A DNA stretch of 64,000 nt from Rhizobium tibeticum (GTDB lineage: Bacteria > Pseudomonadota > Alphaproteobacteria > Rhizobiales > Rhizobiaceae), in assembly GCF_900110205.1 (NCBI RefSeq), contig NZ_FOCV01000023.1, forward strand, positions 41,533-105,532, given 5' to 3'. The position numbers and the translations under genes were made by a program. The notes beneath the pieces are model-generated. The model saw only the letters and a program-made list of their open reading frames with translations, did no database searches and was not told where the DNA came from. Positions 9,081-18,472 of this stretch are shown here, in pieces (the first letter of the stretch is position 1; every line of letters begins with the position of its first letter).

Positions 9081-9342
9081 GAGCGTACGGTTGAAGCCAA
9101 TTCGCCTTGAGCCCCACCGTACGCCCATTGATCCTGGAGGGGCTGGGGTCGGCTCCAAAATCAATGCGACGAGAATTAAGGGCCTTTAGTTAATTTAGTA
9201 TGTGCGTATATACGGCTCAACCCGTCATTCACCATCATCCTATCGTAATAGTCGTCGGCCGTCCGAGAGGCTTGCCGAGCGGTAGACTCAAATCCCCGAT
9301 GCGGCAGCAGCTGCTCTCGCACCTCTTGCCGCGGTTTGGTGT

Positions 9343-9669
9343 CTAGGCCGGTCTCACCTGGCCAGGTAGGTCTCCAGCGATGTTTCGGTTGAAGAACTTG
9401 CGTTCCGCCCGAGCGTCGTGACAGAAGGCGTTGTTTGTCGACCGCGTCAAGGTGCACTGCCGCCTATCAGAGTGTAGCGGCTTCGCAGAATTGCGTTCGT
9501 TCGGAAAGAGTTTAGCATTCGTTGCGAACTTGGTTTTCAGCTCGGGAATCGGATGGACTACGACCTCGAGTTGGCAATTATCCAGCGCTTCGACACGCAC
9601 TATGACTTGCGCGCGCAGCCTTCGGCCTTCGTCGAGAGTTTCTTGGATCGTACGTAGAGGCGAAGGCAT
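9343..9669 (-). CDS. Doubtful small hypothetical ORF
   Basis: A 108-codon frame starting MPSPLRTIQETLDEG. The first ~55 residues (QVIVRVEALDNCQLEVVVHP) have protein-like composition, but the second half is rich in Arg, Asn and Cys and looks less coding. It may be a decayed gene. No family recognised. Confidence 0.25.
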   Translation of the reverse strand: MPSPLRTIQETLDEGRRLRAQVIVRVEALDNCQLEVVVHPIPELKTKFATNAKLFPNERNSAKPLHSDRRQCTLTRSTNNAFCHDARAERKFFNRNIAGDLPGQVRPA

Positions 9670-9783
9670 GGACGCTCCCGCCCGAGCTGCGATAGGGATG
9701 GAGCTGGTCTGACGATACCTGCCGCTGCTTGGCAAACGGGCCGCCGTGCCGCGTCAATTGTGCGGACATCATTGAATCTCTTG

Positions 9784-10128
9784 CTAAAATGTCTTCACAA
9801 GCTGGTACTCATTCGCTTCCCAGGCTCGGAGTTCGCCGGCTTCGCAAGTGTAATTCTCGTCCGTTTCGGCTAGTCCGACGCCAATCCCGTCAATGTTCGG
9901 ATCGTCGAATGTCACGTAGATCTCTGACTTGCGGATTTTTCGCTCCTGAAAGTCCTTCAGTATGTAAGCGAGACATTGAACGTTCTGCCTCGTGTTGCCG
10001 CGCTGAATGTGGCTCTCAATTTTGCGATCAATCTTCGAGAGCGGAAGCGTGTCCGCCCGAGCTGCTTCTGATACAGGCAGCGCCGGCAAGGCTAGAATGA
10101 AGATCCTCATCAAACGCAATTTCATCAT
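9784..10128 (-). CDS. Small exported hypothetical protein
   Basis: A 114-residue protein with a clear Sec signal peptide: basic start MMKLRLMR, hydrophobic IFILALPALPV and a likely cleavage site after EAARA (about residue 25). The mature part (about 90 residues) contains two Cys, in VQCLAYIL and YTCEAG, which could form a disulphide in the periplasm. No known domain recognised. It lies alone in a gene-poor region. Confidence 0.6.
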   Translation of the reverse strand: MMKLRLMRIFILALPALPVSEAARADTLPLSKIDRKIESHIQRGNTRQNVQCLAYILKDFQERKIRKSEIYVTFDDPNIDGIGVGLAETDENYTCEAGELRAWEANEYQLVKTF

Positions 10129-10546
10129 CTCAGAGTCCCTCGTCAGCTAGCAATAAGTGGCATTATGGATATCTGCTTTGATGGCCGCATTCCGGGCCCT
10201 TTCGAGCGGACTGCGTAGGTTCTAATCGCGAGCGTACCGGCTTGGCGGCTCCTCAACGGTAGGCCGGTGTCTGGTATGGTCAGACCCTGCTTCGTCCATC
10301 GAATGGTAGTCCTCTTCGACGCATTTTCTCAACGATGGTCGCACTTTTGGAAGTTTGATCTGAAGGTTTGGTCGCTGTCCGATCGGCTCATCTCGTAGTC
10401 TGAACTCGGCGCATTTGACATCAAGAGATTATTATCTGATCCTCGGCTTGCTCATGCCAGTGGCAGACAGAACGCACGCTCAAATACTGGTCGCAGGTGA
10501 GCGGCCATCAGGGTAGAGCCGCCCAGCGCCGAAACCGGAGGATCGA
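10129..10546. other. Intergenic stretch before the dodecin gene
   Basis: About 420 nt with no supported gene. Nothing recognisable apart from the likely dodecin ribosome-binding site (GGAGGA shortly before 10547). Confidence 0.4.
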
Positions 10547-10756
10547 ATGAGCGATCATGTATACAAAAAGGTGGAACTTATCGGCAGTTCAAAAGTATCG
10601 GTCACAGAGGCTATTGAGACGGCAATCGCGCGGGCCTCGAAGACGATGCGAAATCTCGATTGGTTCGAAGTTGATCAAATTCGAGGTCACATCAAAGATG
10701 GCGCGGTAGAACACTACCAAGTGGTGATGAAGGTCGGATTTCGAATTGACGACTGA
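10547..10756 (+). CDS. Dodecin family flavin-binding protein
   Basis: A 69-residue protein of normal dodecin length. The pattern YKKVELIGSSKVSVTEAIETAI, the aromatic NLDWFEVDQIRGHI (Trp and Gln that stack on and bind the flavin) and the closing VEHYQVVMKVGFRI strand match the family. Dodecins assemble into dodecameric cytoplasmic shells that store or buffer FMN/riboflavin. GGAGGA precedes the ATG at a good distance. The ribB gene with its FMN riboswitch lies 750 nt downstream on the other strand, a suggestive flavin pairing but not an operon. Confidence 0.9.
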   Translation: MSDHVYKKVELIGSSKVSVTEAIETAIARASKTMRNLDWFEVDQIRGHIKDGAVEHYQVVMKVGFRIDD

Positions 10757-10942
10757 TCGTTGATTTCCGGCGAGAACTGACCCTGCCTTGGAGTGAACCC
10801 TAAACTGATACAGTCTCTGGGCCAGCGTTGCGCACGGACGATCCGCTGCGAACTCGCCCAGTCCTCATTGCGCTTCGCGTCATAACACGCATGCGCTTGC
10901 CGTCCGGTCTTCCTGTGCCCCCAGATGACGGACGCCAGTGGT

Positions 10943-11390
10943 GCCATCACCGGCACCACCTGAGAAGTCGCCGTCTACCGCAATGCAGATGCCAGCGCTG
11001 GCAGCACGACGTCCTTCCCCTCCCCTTCGAGTGCGGTAAGCGTGGCCAGCCTCAGTTTCGATCCGAACGGCCAACCGACCTCTACAACCAACACCGACAT
11101 CGTCGATCCCGTTACCGCCAAGACGATCACGAGGGACTATTCGGGTTTCACTCAGCTCTCATTGGACTTCGCCGCAACAGAAGCACGATCAGCTCCGTCG
11201 ACATCGGCACGGATGGCGTCGTTACGGTCCTATTCGAACGGCACGACAAAGCCGCTTAATCAGATACGGCTCGCAACTGTTGCCAGCCCTGACAATCTCA
11301 CATTGTTGAGCGGCAACGTATACAGCGCCAACGGCGCCTCTGGCGTGACGGTCACCGGCTTTGCGCAATCGAATGGCCTTGGCTCCATCC
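10943..11390 (+). pseudogene. Remnant of a flagellar hook protein gene (flgE-like)
   Basis: Reading one frame gives ITGTT, a TGA stop, then EVAVYRNADASAGSTTSFP, SLSFDPNGQPT and DYSGFTQLSLDFAAT. It then slips to SSVDIGTDGVVTVL in a second frame and back to SNGTTKPL, LATVASPDNLT and GNVYSANGASGVTVTG. These are recognisable blocks of the middle to C-terminal part of rhizobial FlgE. An internal stop, two frameshifts, and no N- or C-terminal ends show that the copy is dead. No other flagellar gene is near, so this is an isolated transposed or duplicated fragment. Confidence 0.75.
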
Positions 11391-11506
11391 ACTACGATTC
11401 CTTGCGCGTTCTCAGTGGGTCCGAGAATCGAAATGCTGACCCATGAGTACGGGCGCCGATTCAAGAGGGAGATCGCATCCCAACCGAACGCGATCTCTAC
11501 GAAAGT

Positions 11507-12151
11507 TCAAGCCGCTCTCTCGGATAACGTCATCGCGGTTCTATAGGCTATCAAGTCTTCGATCGTAACTAGATGGAGGCGATGGCGCTCGGCAAACGCC
11601 TCAAGTTCCGGTAATCGCGCCATCGTACCGTCGTCGTTGGCCACTTCGCAGATTACGCCCGATGGAAACAGACCAGCAAGCTTGGCGAGATCAACCGCAG
11701 CTTCGGTATGGCCCGGACGGGAAAGAACCCCATTAGAATGAGCTCGAAGCGGGAAGATATGCCCCGGCCGCGCAAAGTCCTCTGGACGTGAGCCACCACT
11801 GACGAGCGCTTGAACGGTTGCGGCACGGTCGGCGGCAGATATCCCGGTCGTCGTTTCCGGAATGTAGTCCACGGAAACGGTGAAGGCGGTCTTGAGCACT
11901 TCGGTATTGCGCGGCACCATCAGAGGAATATCGAGCTCATCGAGCCTTTCACCTTCCATCGCGACGCAGATGAGGCCACGTGCGTGGTTCATCATGAACG
12001 CGATCGCCTGCGGAGTAATTGCCTCCGACGCAATCACGAGATCACCTTCGTTTTCCCGGTCACGGTCATCGACAACGACCACAATTTCGCCGCGCGCAAT
12101 CGCGGCCACCGCATCGTCAATTTTGGAAATCGTCACTTTCTTGCCTTTCAA
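11507..12151 (-). CDS. ribB: 3,4-dihydroxy-2-butanone 4-phosphate synthase
   Basis: A 214-residue stand-alone DHBP synthase. The acidic loop VVDDRDRENEGDLV (residues 25-38) binds the metal and ribulose 5-phosphate; RPGHIFPLRAHSNGVLSRPGHTEAAVDLAKLAG is split by the usual conserved His and Arg residues. There is no GTP cyclohydrolase II domain. Reaction: ribulose 5-phosphate to formate and DHBP, a precursor of riboflavin. An FMN riboswitch precedes it on the same strand, so it is controlled by flavin level. As an isolated rib gene on an accessory replicon it is probably an extra copy or supply gene. Confidence 0.95.
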   Translation of the reverse strand: MKGKKVTISKIDDAVAAIARGEIVVVVDDRDRENEGDLVIASEAITPQAIAFMMNHARGLICVAMEGERLDELDIPLMVPRNTEVLKTAFTVSVDYIPETTTGISAADRAATVQALVSGGSRPEDFARPGHIFPLRAHSNGVLSRPGHTEAAVDLAKLAGLFPSGVICEVANDDGTMARLPELEAFAERHRLHLVTIEDLIAYRTAMTLSERAA

Positions 12152-12256
12152 GGGTTAGCCGTTGCGAGCGGCGTGCATGGCCTGTCAAAGCCACCATTTT
12201 CCCTTGGGCGAACAAGCATCCAATTCCGCTCATAGAGCGGAGTCGTCTGCATTGCT

Positions 12257-12392
12257 CTCTTCCATCCGGACTGTAACCGTCGGCTCCGGCATCTCACCGG
12301 ATCTGCTGACCCTCCGTTATCCACGAAGGCGCTCGCGGGCTCCGAGTTGCCTCGATACCGCCGGTGGGGAGTTGCACCCCGCCCTGAGAACA
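12257..12392 (-). promoter_or_regulatory. FMN riboswitch (RFN element) upstream of ribB
   Basis: On the minus strand the conserved RFN blocks are present in order: GTTCTCAGGGCGGGGTGCAA at the 5' end, CCCCACCGGCGGTA, GAGCCCGCGAGCG, and the closing region complementary to TCCATCCGGACTGTAACCG. It lies about 105 nt upstream of ribB. Binding of FMN should switch off ribB expression, probably at translation initiation since no clear U-run terminator follows. Confidence 0.93.
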
Positions 12393-12502
12393 CCAATAAC
12401 ATAGGGGATCGATGCGTTGTTTTGCAAGAGGCTTCCAGCCGCCGAGCGATCGAGATTCTGACTCTCCCTGGTGAACGCACCGTTCCCCATTGTTGAATAA
12501 AG

Positions 12503-13285
12503 CTACGACATGATCAGGCCGCCATCGACATTGATCGTCTGGCCGGTAATGTAGGCAGCATCGTCGCTGGCGAGGAAGGTGACGAGACCGGCGACGTCCT
12601 CGCCCGATCCGGCCCGCTTCATCGGAATGCCTTCGACCCATTCCTTCATGAGTTCCCCGGGGCCATAGTTGCCGAGGAGCTTTCCCCAGGCCTGATCGTT
12701 GTAGGCCCACATGTCCGTCTCGATGATGCCAGGGCAGAAGGCGTTGACGGTGATATTTTCGGTTGCGACCTCCTTGGCGAGGCTCTGGGTGATCCCGACG
12801 ACGCCCATCTTCGATGCGGCGTAGTGTGGCGTATAGATGAAGCCGTCGCGCGCTTGGCCGGAGGCGGTGTTGATGATGCGGCCGCCGCGTCCATGCTTAC
12901 GCATGCGCAGAATTGCTTCTTGTGCGCACAAGAACACGCCCTTCGTGTTGACCGCCATGACTGTGTCCCACTCGCCTTCCGTCATGTCTTCGATGCGGGC
13001 GATGGTGATGACGCCGGCGTTCTGGATGGACACGTCGACGGTGCCGAAAGCCTTCTCCGCCGCGTCATAGAGTGCCTTTACGCTAGTTTTGCTAGTGACG
13101 TCTCCGACGAACGAGACAGCATTGCCGCCATCCGCCTTGATCTGCTCGGCGACTGCATGGACCGACTCTTCATTGGCGGAGACCACTAGATTGGCCCCTT
13201 CCCTGGCGAAGCGCTTGGCGATCCCAGCACCGATGCCGCGGCTGCCTCCGGTGATGACGACGGTCTTGTTTTCGAAGCGTTTCAT
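12503..13285 (-). CDS. Short-chain dehydrogenase/reductase
   Basis: A 260-residue classical SDR. TGGSRGIGAGIAKRF (residues 12-26) is the cofactor glycine motif, IQNAGV the NAG motif, and Y-x3-K (HYAASKMG) with the preceding Ser (NTASGQ) the catalytic set; the C-terminal GQTINVDGG is typical. MKRFENK at 13285 is chosen; the longer reading overlaps tpiA's downstream region. It is the last gene of the minus-strand polyol operon. Likely an NAD(P)-dependent polyol or ketose oxidoreductase; substrate unknown. Confidence 0.88.
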   Translation of the reverse strand: MKRFENKTVVITGGSRGIGAGIAKRFAREGANLVVSANEESVHAVAEQIKADGGNAVSFVGDVTSKTSVKALYDAAEKAFGTVDVSIQNAGVITIARIEDMTEGEWDTVMAVNTKGVFLCAQEAILRMRKHGRGGRIINTASGQARDGFIYTPHYAASKMGVVGITQSLAKEVATENITVNAFCPGIIETDMWAYNDQAWGKLLGNYGPGELMKEWVEGIPMKRAGSGEDVAGLVTFLASDDAAYITGQTINVDGGLIMS

Positions 13286-13356
13286 ACTCTCTTCCTTTCG
13301 CGGTGCCTGACGATATCGGGCGGCCGCAAAGCAGCCCAAGCACGTCACGCCGACTT

Positions 13357-14094
13357 TCAAGCGGCTGCAGATATGATCCCAGCGAACTCTGTCGCCTTCA
13401 GCGATGCGCCTCCGACCAAGGCTCCATCCACGTTTGCCGCCCCGAAGATGTCGGCGGCATTCGAGGCCTTCACAGAGCCACCGTAAAGAATCCTTACGTT
13501 GCGCCCATCTTCGCCCAGCCGTTCTTCGAGCATCTGCCTTATCGACGAATGGATCTCCTCGATCTGCTCTATGGTCGGAACCAGGCCGGTTCCGATCGAC
13601 CAGACCGGTTCGTATGCAATGACCATGTTCGAACTGGACGCACCCGCTGGAACTGAAGCGCGTAGCTGTCCGCCAACGACTTCGATCGCCTTTCCGTCAC
13701 CGCGTTCACTACGGGTCTCGCCGACACAGATGATTGCGGTCAGTCCGGCCGTGTGCGCTGCAGTGACCTTGGTCGCGACCACGGCATCGGTCTCGTGATG
13801 GAATACGCGACGTTCGGAATGACCTAGAATTACGAAGCGCGCGCCCGCATCGACGAGCATCTCCGCCGACACGTCTCCAGTGTGGGCGCCCGAAATCTGC
13901 GGGTGGCAGTCCTGGGCGCCAATAGCGACGGTCGAATCCTTTGCTCGTTCGGCGGCCTTTTCTATCAGCGTGAAGGGCGGGCAGACGACGATATCGTACG
14001 CCGCCTCGCCCGTGAGCCCCTTCAGCGCCTCGATCTCAGCCAGGGAGGAGGCGAGACCGTACATTTTCCAGTTGCCAGCAACCAACTTTCTCAT
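13357..14094 (-). CDS. tpiA: Triose-phosphate isomerase
   Basis: A 245-residue TIM barrel. Conserved elements: the substrate Lys in MRKLVAGNWKMYG (residues 1-13), the electrophile His in FVILGHSERR, the catalytic Glu in VIAYEPVWSIGTG, and the phosphate-binding ILYGGSVKASNA and GALVGGASL. The start at 14094 follows from these motifs; an upstream extension overlaps the SDR. It interconverts DHAP and glyceraldehyde 3-phosphate. Placed inside a polyol operon, it probably recycles triose phosphates for the transketolase encoded divergently, as extra tpi copies do in erythritol-type loci. Confidence 0.92.
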   Translation of the reverse strand: MRKLVAGNWKMYGLASSLAEIEALKGLTGEAAYDIVVCPPFTLIEKAAERAKDSTVAIGAQDCHPQISGAHTGDVSAEMLVDAGARFVILGHSERRVFHHETDAVVATKVTAAHTAGLTAIICVGETRSERGDGKAIEVVGGQLRASVPAGASSSNMVIAYEPVWSIGTGLVPTIEQIEEIHSSIRQMLEERLGEDGRNVRILYGGSVKASNAADIFGAANVDGALVGGASLKATEFAGIISAAA

Positions 14095-14098
14095 CACA

Positions 14099-14887
14099 TC
14101 ACCAGCAGCAAAAGCCGCCGTCGACAAGCAGATCAATGCCTGTCACAAAGCTTGCCGCATTCGACAGCAGGAACACGGCCGGACCGACCATTTCGTCGAC
14201 CGTTGCCATACGCTGCATTGGCGTCTGCTCTTCGAAGAGTTTGGTCTGATGGATCATTTCGGGACGCGTGTTCATCGGTGTCGCGGTGTATCCGGGCGAG
14301 ATTGTGTTGACGCGGATGCCGCGGTCGACCCATTCCATCGCCAAGGATTTCGACATGTGGATCACGCCGGCCTTGGAGGCGTTGTAATGCGCCTGGCTCA
14401 GTCCCCGATTGACGATCACACCGGACATGGAGGCGATGTTGACGATGGACCCGCCTCCGTTCTTCAACATGGCGCGAGCCTCGGCCTGGCAAGAAAGGAA
14501 GACCCCTTTCAGGTTGATGTCCATCAACGTCTGATATTGTTCCTCCTCCATCTCCTCGGCGGGGTTCGCGTTGGCGATACCTGCGGCGTTGACTGCAAGT
14601 GTCAGTGCACCGAGTTCCGCCTCAATGCGGGCCACCGCATCTCCAAGGGAAGACTTGCTCGTGACGTCGGCGGCGATCTGGATAGATCGGCGGCCAGCGG
14701 CCCGAATGTGCTCAGCGGTATTGGCCAACCCGTCGTCGGTTCGACGGTCGAGCAGCGCGACGTCGGCGCCGCACTGTGCGAGGCCGATGGCAATGCGCTG
14801 CCCAATCCCGCTGCCGGCGCCGGTCACGATTGCGACCTGGCCGCTGAGATCGAAAAGCTTCGGGACGTTCAGAGTGATGTCGGACAC
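14099..14887 (-). CDS. Short-chain polyol dehydrogenase
   Basis: A 262-residue classical SDR. TGAGSGIGQRIAIGL is the NAD-binding motif, VNAAGIAN the NAG-type motif, and Ser (NIASMSG) plus YNASKAG the catalytic residues. The C-terminus DGGFCCW is like sugar-alcohol dehydrogenases of the sorbitol/threitol type. It sits 4 nt upstream of tpiA and 21 nt downstream of the ABC ATPase gene. Probable role: oxidation of the imported polyol to a ketose. Exact substrate not determinable here. Confidence 0.88.
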   Translation of the reverse strand: MSDITLNVPKLFDLSGQVAIVTGAGSGIGQRIAIGLAQCGADVALLDRRTDDGLANTAEHIRAAGRRSIQIAADVTSKSSLGDAVARIEAELGALTLAVNAAGIANANPAEEMEEEQYQTLMDINLKGVFLSCQAEARAMLKNGGGSIVNIASMSGVIVNRGLSQAHYNASKAGVIHMSKSLAMEWVDRGIRVNTISPGYTATPMNTRPEMIHQTKLFEEQTPMQRMATVDEMVGPAVFLLSNAASFVTGIDLLVDGGFCCW

Positions 14888-14908
14888 AGCTCTTCCTTTC
14901 TCTGTCTG

Positions 14909-16387
14909 TTAGATTGTCGCTAGCTCCATGACTGAGACGTCATTTGCCTCGTCACGATTGAGAATGCCTGCCTGCTTGCCCTGGGCAAGCACGAGAATGC
15001 GATTGGACACGCCGAGAACTTCCTCGAGGTCGGAGCTCACGACGATGACCGCGACGCCCCGTTTCGCAAGATTGACGATGATGTCGTAGATGCCCGCTCG
15101 GGCCCCGACGTCGATGCCTCTCGTGGGTTCGTCGAGCACAACGACCTTGGGATCGCGCATAAGCCATTTCGCGATCACGACCTTCTGCTGGTTGCCGCCG
15201 GACAGGTCCGAGGCATACTGCTCGGCGGGACCCTTTACGCCGAACTTGGCGACCGCCTTTTCCGCGAACGAACGCTTGACGCGCGGCGTGATCCAACGCC
15301 CACCCAGCTTGTCGAGGTTGGCGTAGATGATGTTCTCGCCGATCCGATGGCCGACTACCAGGCCCTGGTCCTTTCGGTCTTCAGGAACCATTACGATCCC
15401 TTTGGCGATCGCATCCGCAGGATCGCGCAGCCTAAGTTCTTCGCCTTCCAGCCTGATCGAGCCTGCGCTGATCGGATCCGCTCCCGAAATGGCGCGGACA
15501 AGTTCCGTGCGGCCGGCGCCGACCAGTCCGGCGATTCCAAGGATTTCTCCTCCCTTGACGTCGAAGGTTACGTCGCGGAACGAATTGTCCGGAGAACTCA
15601 GCCCGGACACCTGAAGTACTGGCCGATCGGTCGGAACCGGCAGCGTCGGGAACAAGCGGTCGAGCGAGCGTCCGACCATGCTCTCGACGATGGTTCGCAC
15701 GGGTGTCGCGCTGTCGGCGAATTCCTGCACGCGCTCCCCGTCACGAAGTACGACGATCCGATCGGTGATCTTTTTGATCTCCTCCATGCGGTGGGAGATA
15801 TAGATGATGCCGACGCCCTCCGACCGAAGCTTCCTAACCTGTTCGAAGAGAGCTTCCGTCTCCGCGCCACCAAGTGCTGCCGTCGGCTCGTCGAGGATCA
15901 GGAGCTTCGCATTGAGAGCCAACGCCTTCGCGATCTCGATGAGCTGTTGATTTGCGGTCGAAAGCCCTGCGACTTTCCGCGTTGCCGGTATGTGAAGGTT
16001 CAGGCGAGCGAGCTGCTCCTGGGCGCGACGAACCATCTGGGCACGGTCGACGACACCGTTCTTCATGGGCCAACGTCCGATGAAGACATTCTCCGCGATG
16101 GAGAGCTGCGGCAGAAGCTGCAGCTCCTGATGGATCAGGACGACGCCCTTGTCGATCGCCTCTCTTGGGGTGGCTGGGGCATAGGGCTGCCCCAGCCATG
16201 TCATCGACCCTTCGGACGGCGTGCGTGACCCGGCGATGATGCCGGAAAGCGTTGACTTGCCTGCTCCGTTCTCACCGAGAAGTGCAACTACTTCGCCCGG
16301 ATAGACGTCCAAGCTGACATTCTTCAGAACCTGGAGCGGTCCATACCACTTCGATATGCCCTTCAGGGAAAGAACCGGATCAGTCAC
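14909..16387 (-). CDS. Sugar ABC transporter ATP-binding protein (RbsA/MglA type)
   Basis: A 492-residue duplicated ATPase. Domain 1 has GENGAGKST (residues 38-46) and LLILDEPTAAL; domain 2 has GLVGAGRTELV in place of a canonical Walker A, LSGGNQQKVVIAKWL as signature and VVLDEPTRGIDVGA. This asymmetric pair is usual for ribose/galactose-class importers. It acts with the binding protein (16416) and permease (17464) in one operon for carbohydrate or polyol uptake. Confidence 0.93.
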   Translation of the reverse strand: MTDPVLSLKGISKWYGPLQVLKNVSLDVYPGEVVALLGENGAGKSTLSGIIAGSRTPSEGSMTWLGQPYAPATPREAIDKGVVLIHQELQLLPQLSIAENVFIGRWPMKNGVVDRAQMVRRAQEQLARLNLHIPATRKVAGLSTANQQLIEIAKALALNAKLLILDEPTAALGGAETEALFEQVRKLRSEGVGIIYISHRMEEIKKITDRIVVLRDGERVQEFADSATPVRTIVESMVGRSLDRLFPTLPVPTDRPVLQVSGLSSPDNSFRDVTFDVKGGEILGIAGLVGAGRTELVRAISGADPISAGSIRLEGEELRLRDPADAIAKGIVMVPEDRKDQGLVVGHRIGENIIYANLDKLGGRWITPRVKRSFAEKAVAKFGVKGPAEQYASDLSGGNQQKVVIAKWLMRDPKVVVLDEPTRGIDVGARAGIYDIIVNLAKRGVAVIVVSSDLEEVLGVSNRILVLAQGKQAGILNRDEANDVSVMELATI

Positions 16388-16415
16388 GGCAACCTCCTCG
16401 AGACCTTGACTATTA

Positions 16416-17345
16416 TTACGGGTGGCTGGCGATGAAGCCTGCGACGTTTTCCTTAGTCGTCAGCGTGGCGTCCATAAGCTGCACCGGAGGCACCTTCTCT
16501 CCGGCGACGAGCTTGGCGGCGTTTGCCACCGCATCGCGGCCCATCTTCTGCGTCTGCTGTGTCGCAGTCACGTCGAAGACGCCCTTACTCAGAGCTTCGA
16601 GTGCCGCGGTGTCACCGTCGAAGCCGCCAACCACGATCTTCTGGGAAGGATTGGCGACCTTGATGGCCTGCGCGGCGCCAAGTGCGAGCGCGTCGGCCTG
16701 CGCGAACACGATCGAGACGTCCGGATTTGCCTGGAGCATGTTCTGCATGATCTGGAAGCCCTCGTCCTGGCTCCAGATGTTCGAGTACTGCTCGGCAACA
16801 ACCTTTACATCAGGATTTGCCTTGAGGGACTCGGCACATCCCTTGGAGCGGTCCACCTCGGGCGTCGTGCCCTTCTGACCATGGATGATGACCATTTTGC
16901 CCTTGCCACCGGCTTGCTTCAGAATGTAGTCGCAGACGGCCTTGGCGGACGCTACGGAATCCGTTGCAAGGAAGGTGTCGCCCGGTGCGCCGTCGGCGTT
17001 GCGGTCGACGTTCACCACCGGAACGCCGGCACTCTTGGCAAGTTTGACCGGGACGGTCGCAGCGGCGGCTCCCGCCGGAATGTAGATCAGTGCATCGATG
17101 TTCTGGGTCAGAAGGTCCTGGATCTGGTTGACCTGCGTCGGTCCGTCGCCCTTCGCGTCGACGGTGACGACTTCGATACCACGCTTTTTGGCTTCGTCTT
17201 CAACCGACTGCTTGATCTGATTGAAGAAGTTTGCCTGAAGGTTGGCAACGGCGAGGCCGACTTTCTTCAGCTCGGCCGCGTGTACAGGTCCGAGCGTGAG
17301 ACCAAGTAGTGCGGCAGACGCGAGCATGGTGCGCGCAATTTTCAT
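16416..17345 (-). CDS. Periplasmic sugar-binding protein (RbsB-like)
   Basis: A 309-residue type-1 periplasmic binding protein. Residues 1-23 are a signal peptide (MKIARTMLASAALLGLTLG, cleavage after VHA). The mature chain starts KKVGLAVANLQANFFNQIK and shows the family's IDALIYIPAG, VPVVNVDRN, IHGQKGTTPEVDRSKG and VVGGFDGD blocks; Asn, Asp and Arg at these places usually contact the sugar hydroxyls. GGAGG lies just upstream of the chosen ATG at 17345. It delivers substrate to the permease at 17464. Confidence 0.93.
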   Translation of the reverse strand: MKIARTMLASAALLGLTLGPVHAAELKKVGLAVANLQANFFNQIKQSVEDEAKKRGIEVVTVDAKGDGPTQVNQIQDLLTQNIDALIYIPAGAAAATVPVKLAKSAGVPVVNVDRNADGAPGDTFLATDSVASAKAVCDYILKQAGGKGKMVIIHGQKGTTPEVDRSKGCAESLKANPDVKVVAEQYSNIWSQDEGFQIMQNMLQANPDVSIVFAQADALALGAAQAIKVANPSQKIVVGGFDGDTAALEALSKGVFDVTATQQTQKMGRDAVANAAKLVAGEKVPPVQLMDATLTTKENVAGFIASHP

Positions 17346-17463
17346 TGTATTTTCCTCCGTTGTTTGATGGGACCCTCGGGTAATACCTCCCCCTCGGGGT
17401 ATTGATCCGCTCCAACCCTTTGGGGCGGAATTCCAGGGCTCCGCCGATCTGGCGGCCCCTTCG

Positions 17464-18444
17464 TCAGGCGCGACGCCGACGAATAGTCTCCGCGCCGACC
17501 GCAAGTACGATGACGATTCCGATGATCACCTGCTGAAGGAACGGCGAGACATTGAGAAGGTTGAGACCGTTACGAAGGACACCGATGATAAGGACACCGA
17601 TGAGCGTCCCTCCGATACCCCCGGCGCCGCCGGAGAGCGAAGTGCCGCCGATAACGACCGCAGCGATTGTATCTAGCTCATAGCCGAAACCACTGGACGG
17701 CTGGACCGAGTCAAGGCGGGCGGCGAGCACGATGCCTGCGAGTCCTGCAAGGACCGCACTCGCCACGTAAACGCTAATCGTCACGAGCTTGACGTTGATA
17801 CCCGCGAGGCGGGCGACCTCCGGATTTCCACCCACTGCGTAGAGCATACGACCTTCGGAACGGAAATGCAGGAAAAGCCAGGCCACGAGGACGACGGCAA
17901 GCATCAGGAAGACAGTGGCCGTCAAAACACCGAAATGGCGGTCGATTGCTAGCATCATGAACCAGTCGGGGAATCCTACGATCTGCTGACCATCCGTGAT
18001 CATGTTCGCGACGCCGCGAGCTGCGGACATCATGGCCAGAGTGGCGATGAACGCCGGAACCTTGAACTGCGTCACGAGCAGGCCGACGATCAGCCCCGAA
18101 ATGCCGGAGGCGATCAGGCCTAAAGCGATCCCGACGGCAAGTGGAAGGCCGGCGATGTTGGCGGTCCAACCCATCACCATCATAGCGAGCGCAAGCACCG
18201 AACCGACCGAGAGATCGATGCCGCCGATTAGGATGACGAAGGTCATTCCAACCGCCATGATGCCAAGGACGGTGATCTGATCGAGGATGTTGAGGCCGTT
18301 TCGAACTGAGAGGAACGCGTCTGTGCTGAAGCTTAGGAAGACGCAAAGCGCAAGCAGCCCCACGAGTGGACCGGTAGCTCCCTTGACCTTGCTAAGCCAG
18401 GTGCCGGCCGAAAGCCTCTGTTCATTGATATCGAGCGCCACCAT
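17464..18444 (-). CDS. Sugar ABC transporter permease (RbsC-like)
   Basis: A 326-residue inner-membrane permease with about ten hydrophobic segments. FVILIGGIDLSVGSVLALAM and RMLYAVGGNPEVARLAGI are the two hallmark motifs of RbsC-class permeases. It is the first gene of the minus-strand polyol operon, reading away from the transketolase genes; the 211-nt gap at 18445-18655 holds the shared control region. Confidence 0.93.
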   Translation of the reverse strand: MVALDINEQRLSAGTWLSKVKGATGPLVGLLALCVFLSFSTDAFLSVRNGLNILDQITVLGIMAVGMTFVILIGGIDLSVGSVLALAMMVMGWTANIAGLPLAVGIALGLIASGISGLIVGLLVTQFKVPAFIATLAMMSAARGVANMITDGQQIVGFPDWFMMLAIDRHFGVLTATVFLMLAVVLVAWLFLHFRSEGRMLYAVGGNPEVARLAGINVKLVTISVYVASAVLAGLAGIVLAARLDSVQPSSGFGYELDTIAAVVIGGTSLSGGAGGIGGTLIGVLIIGVLRNGLNLLNVSPFLQQVIIGIVIVLAVGAETIRRRRA

Positions 18445-18472
18445 CGTTCCTCCCTGGGTCTAGGTTGGTAGT

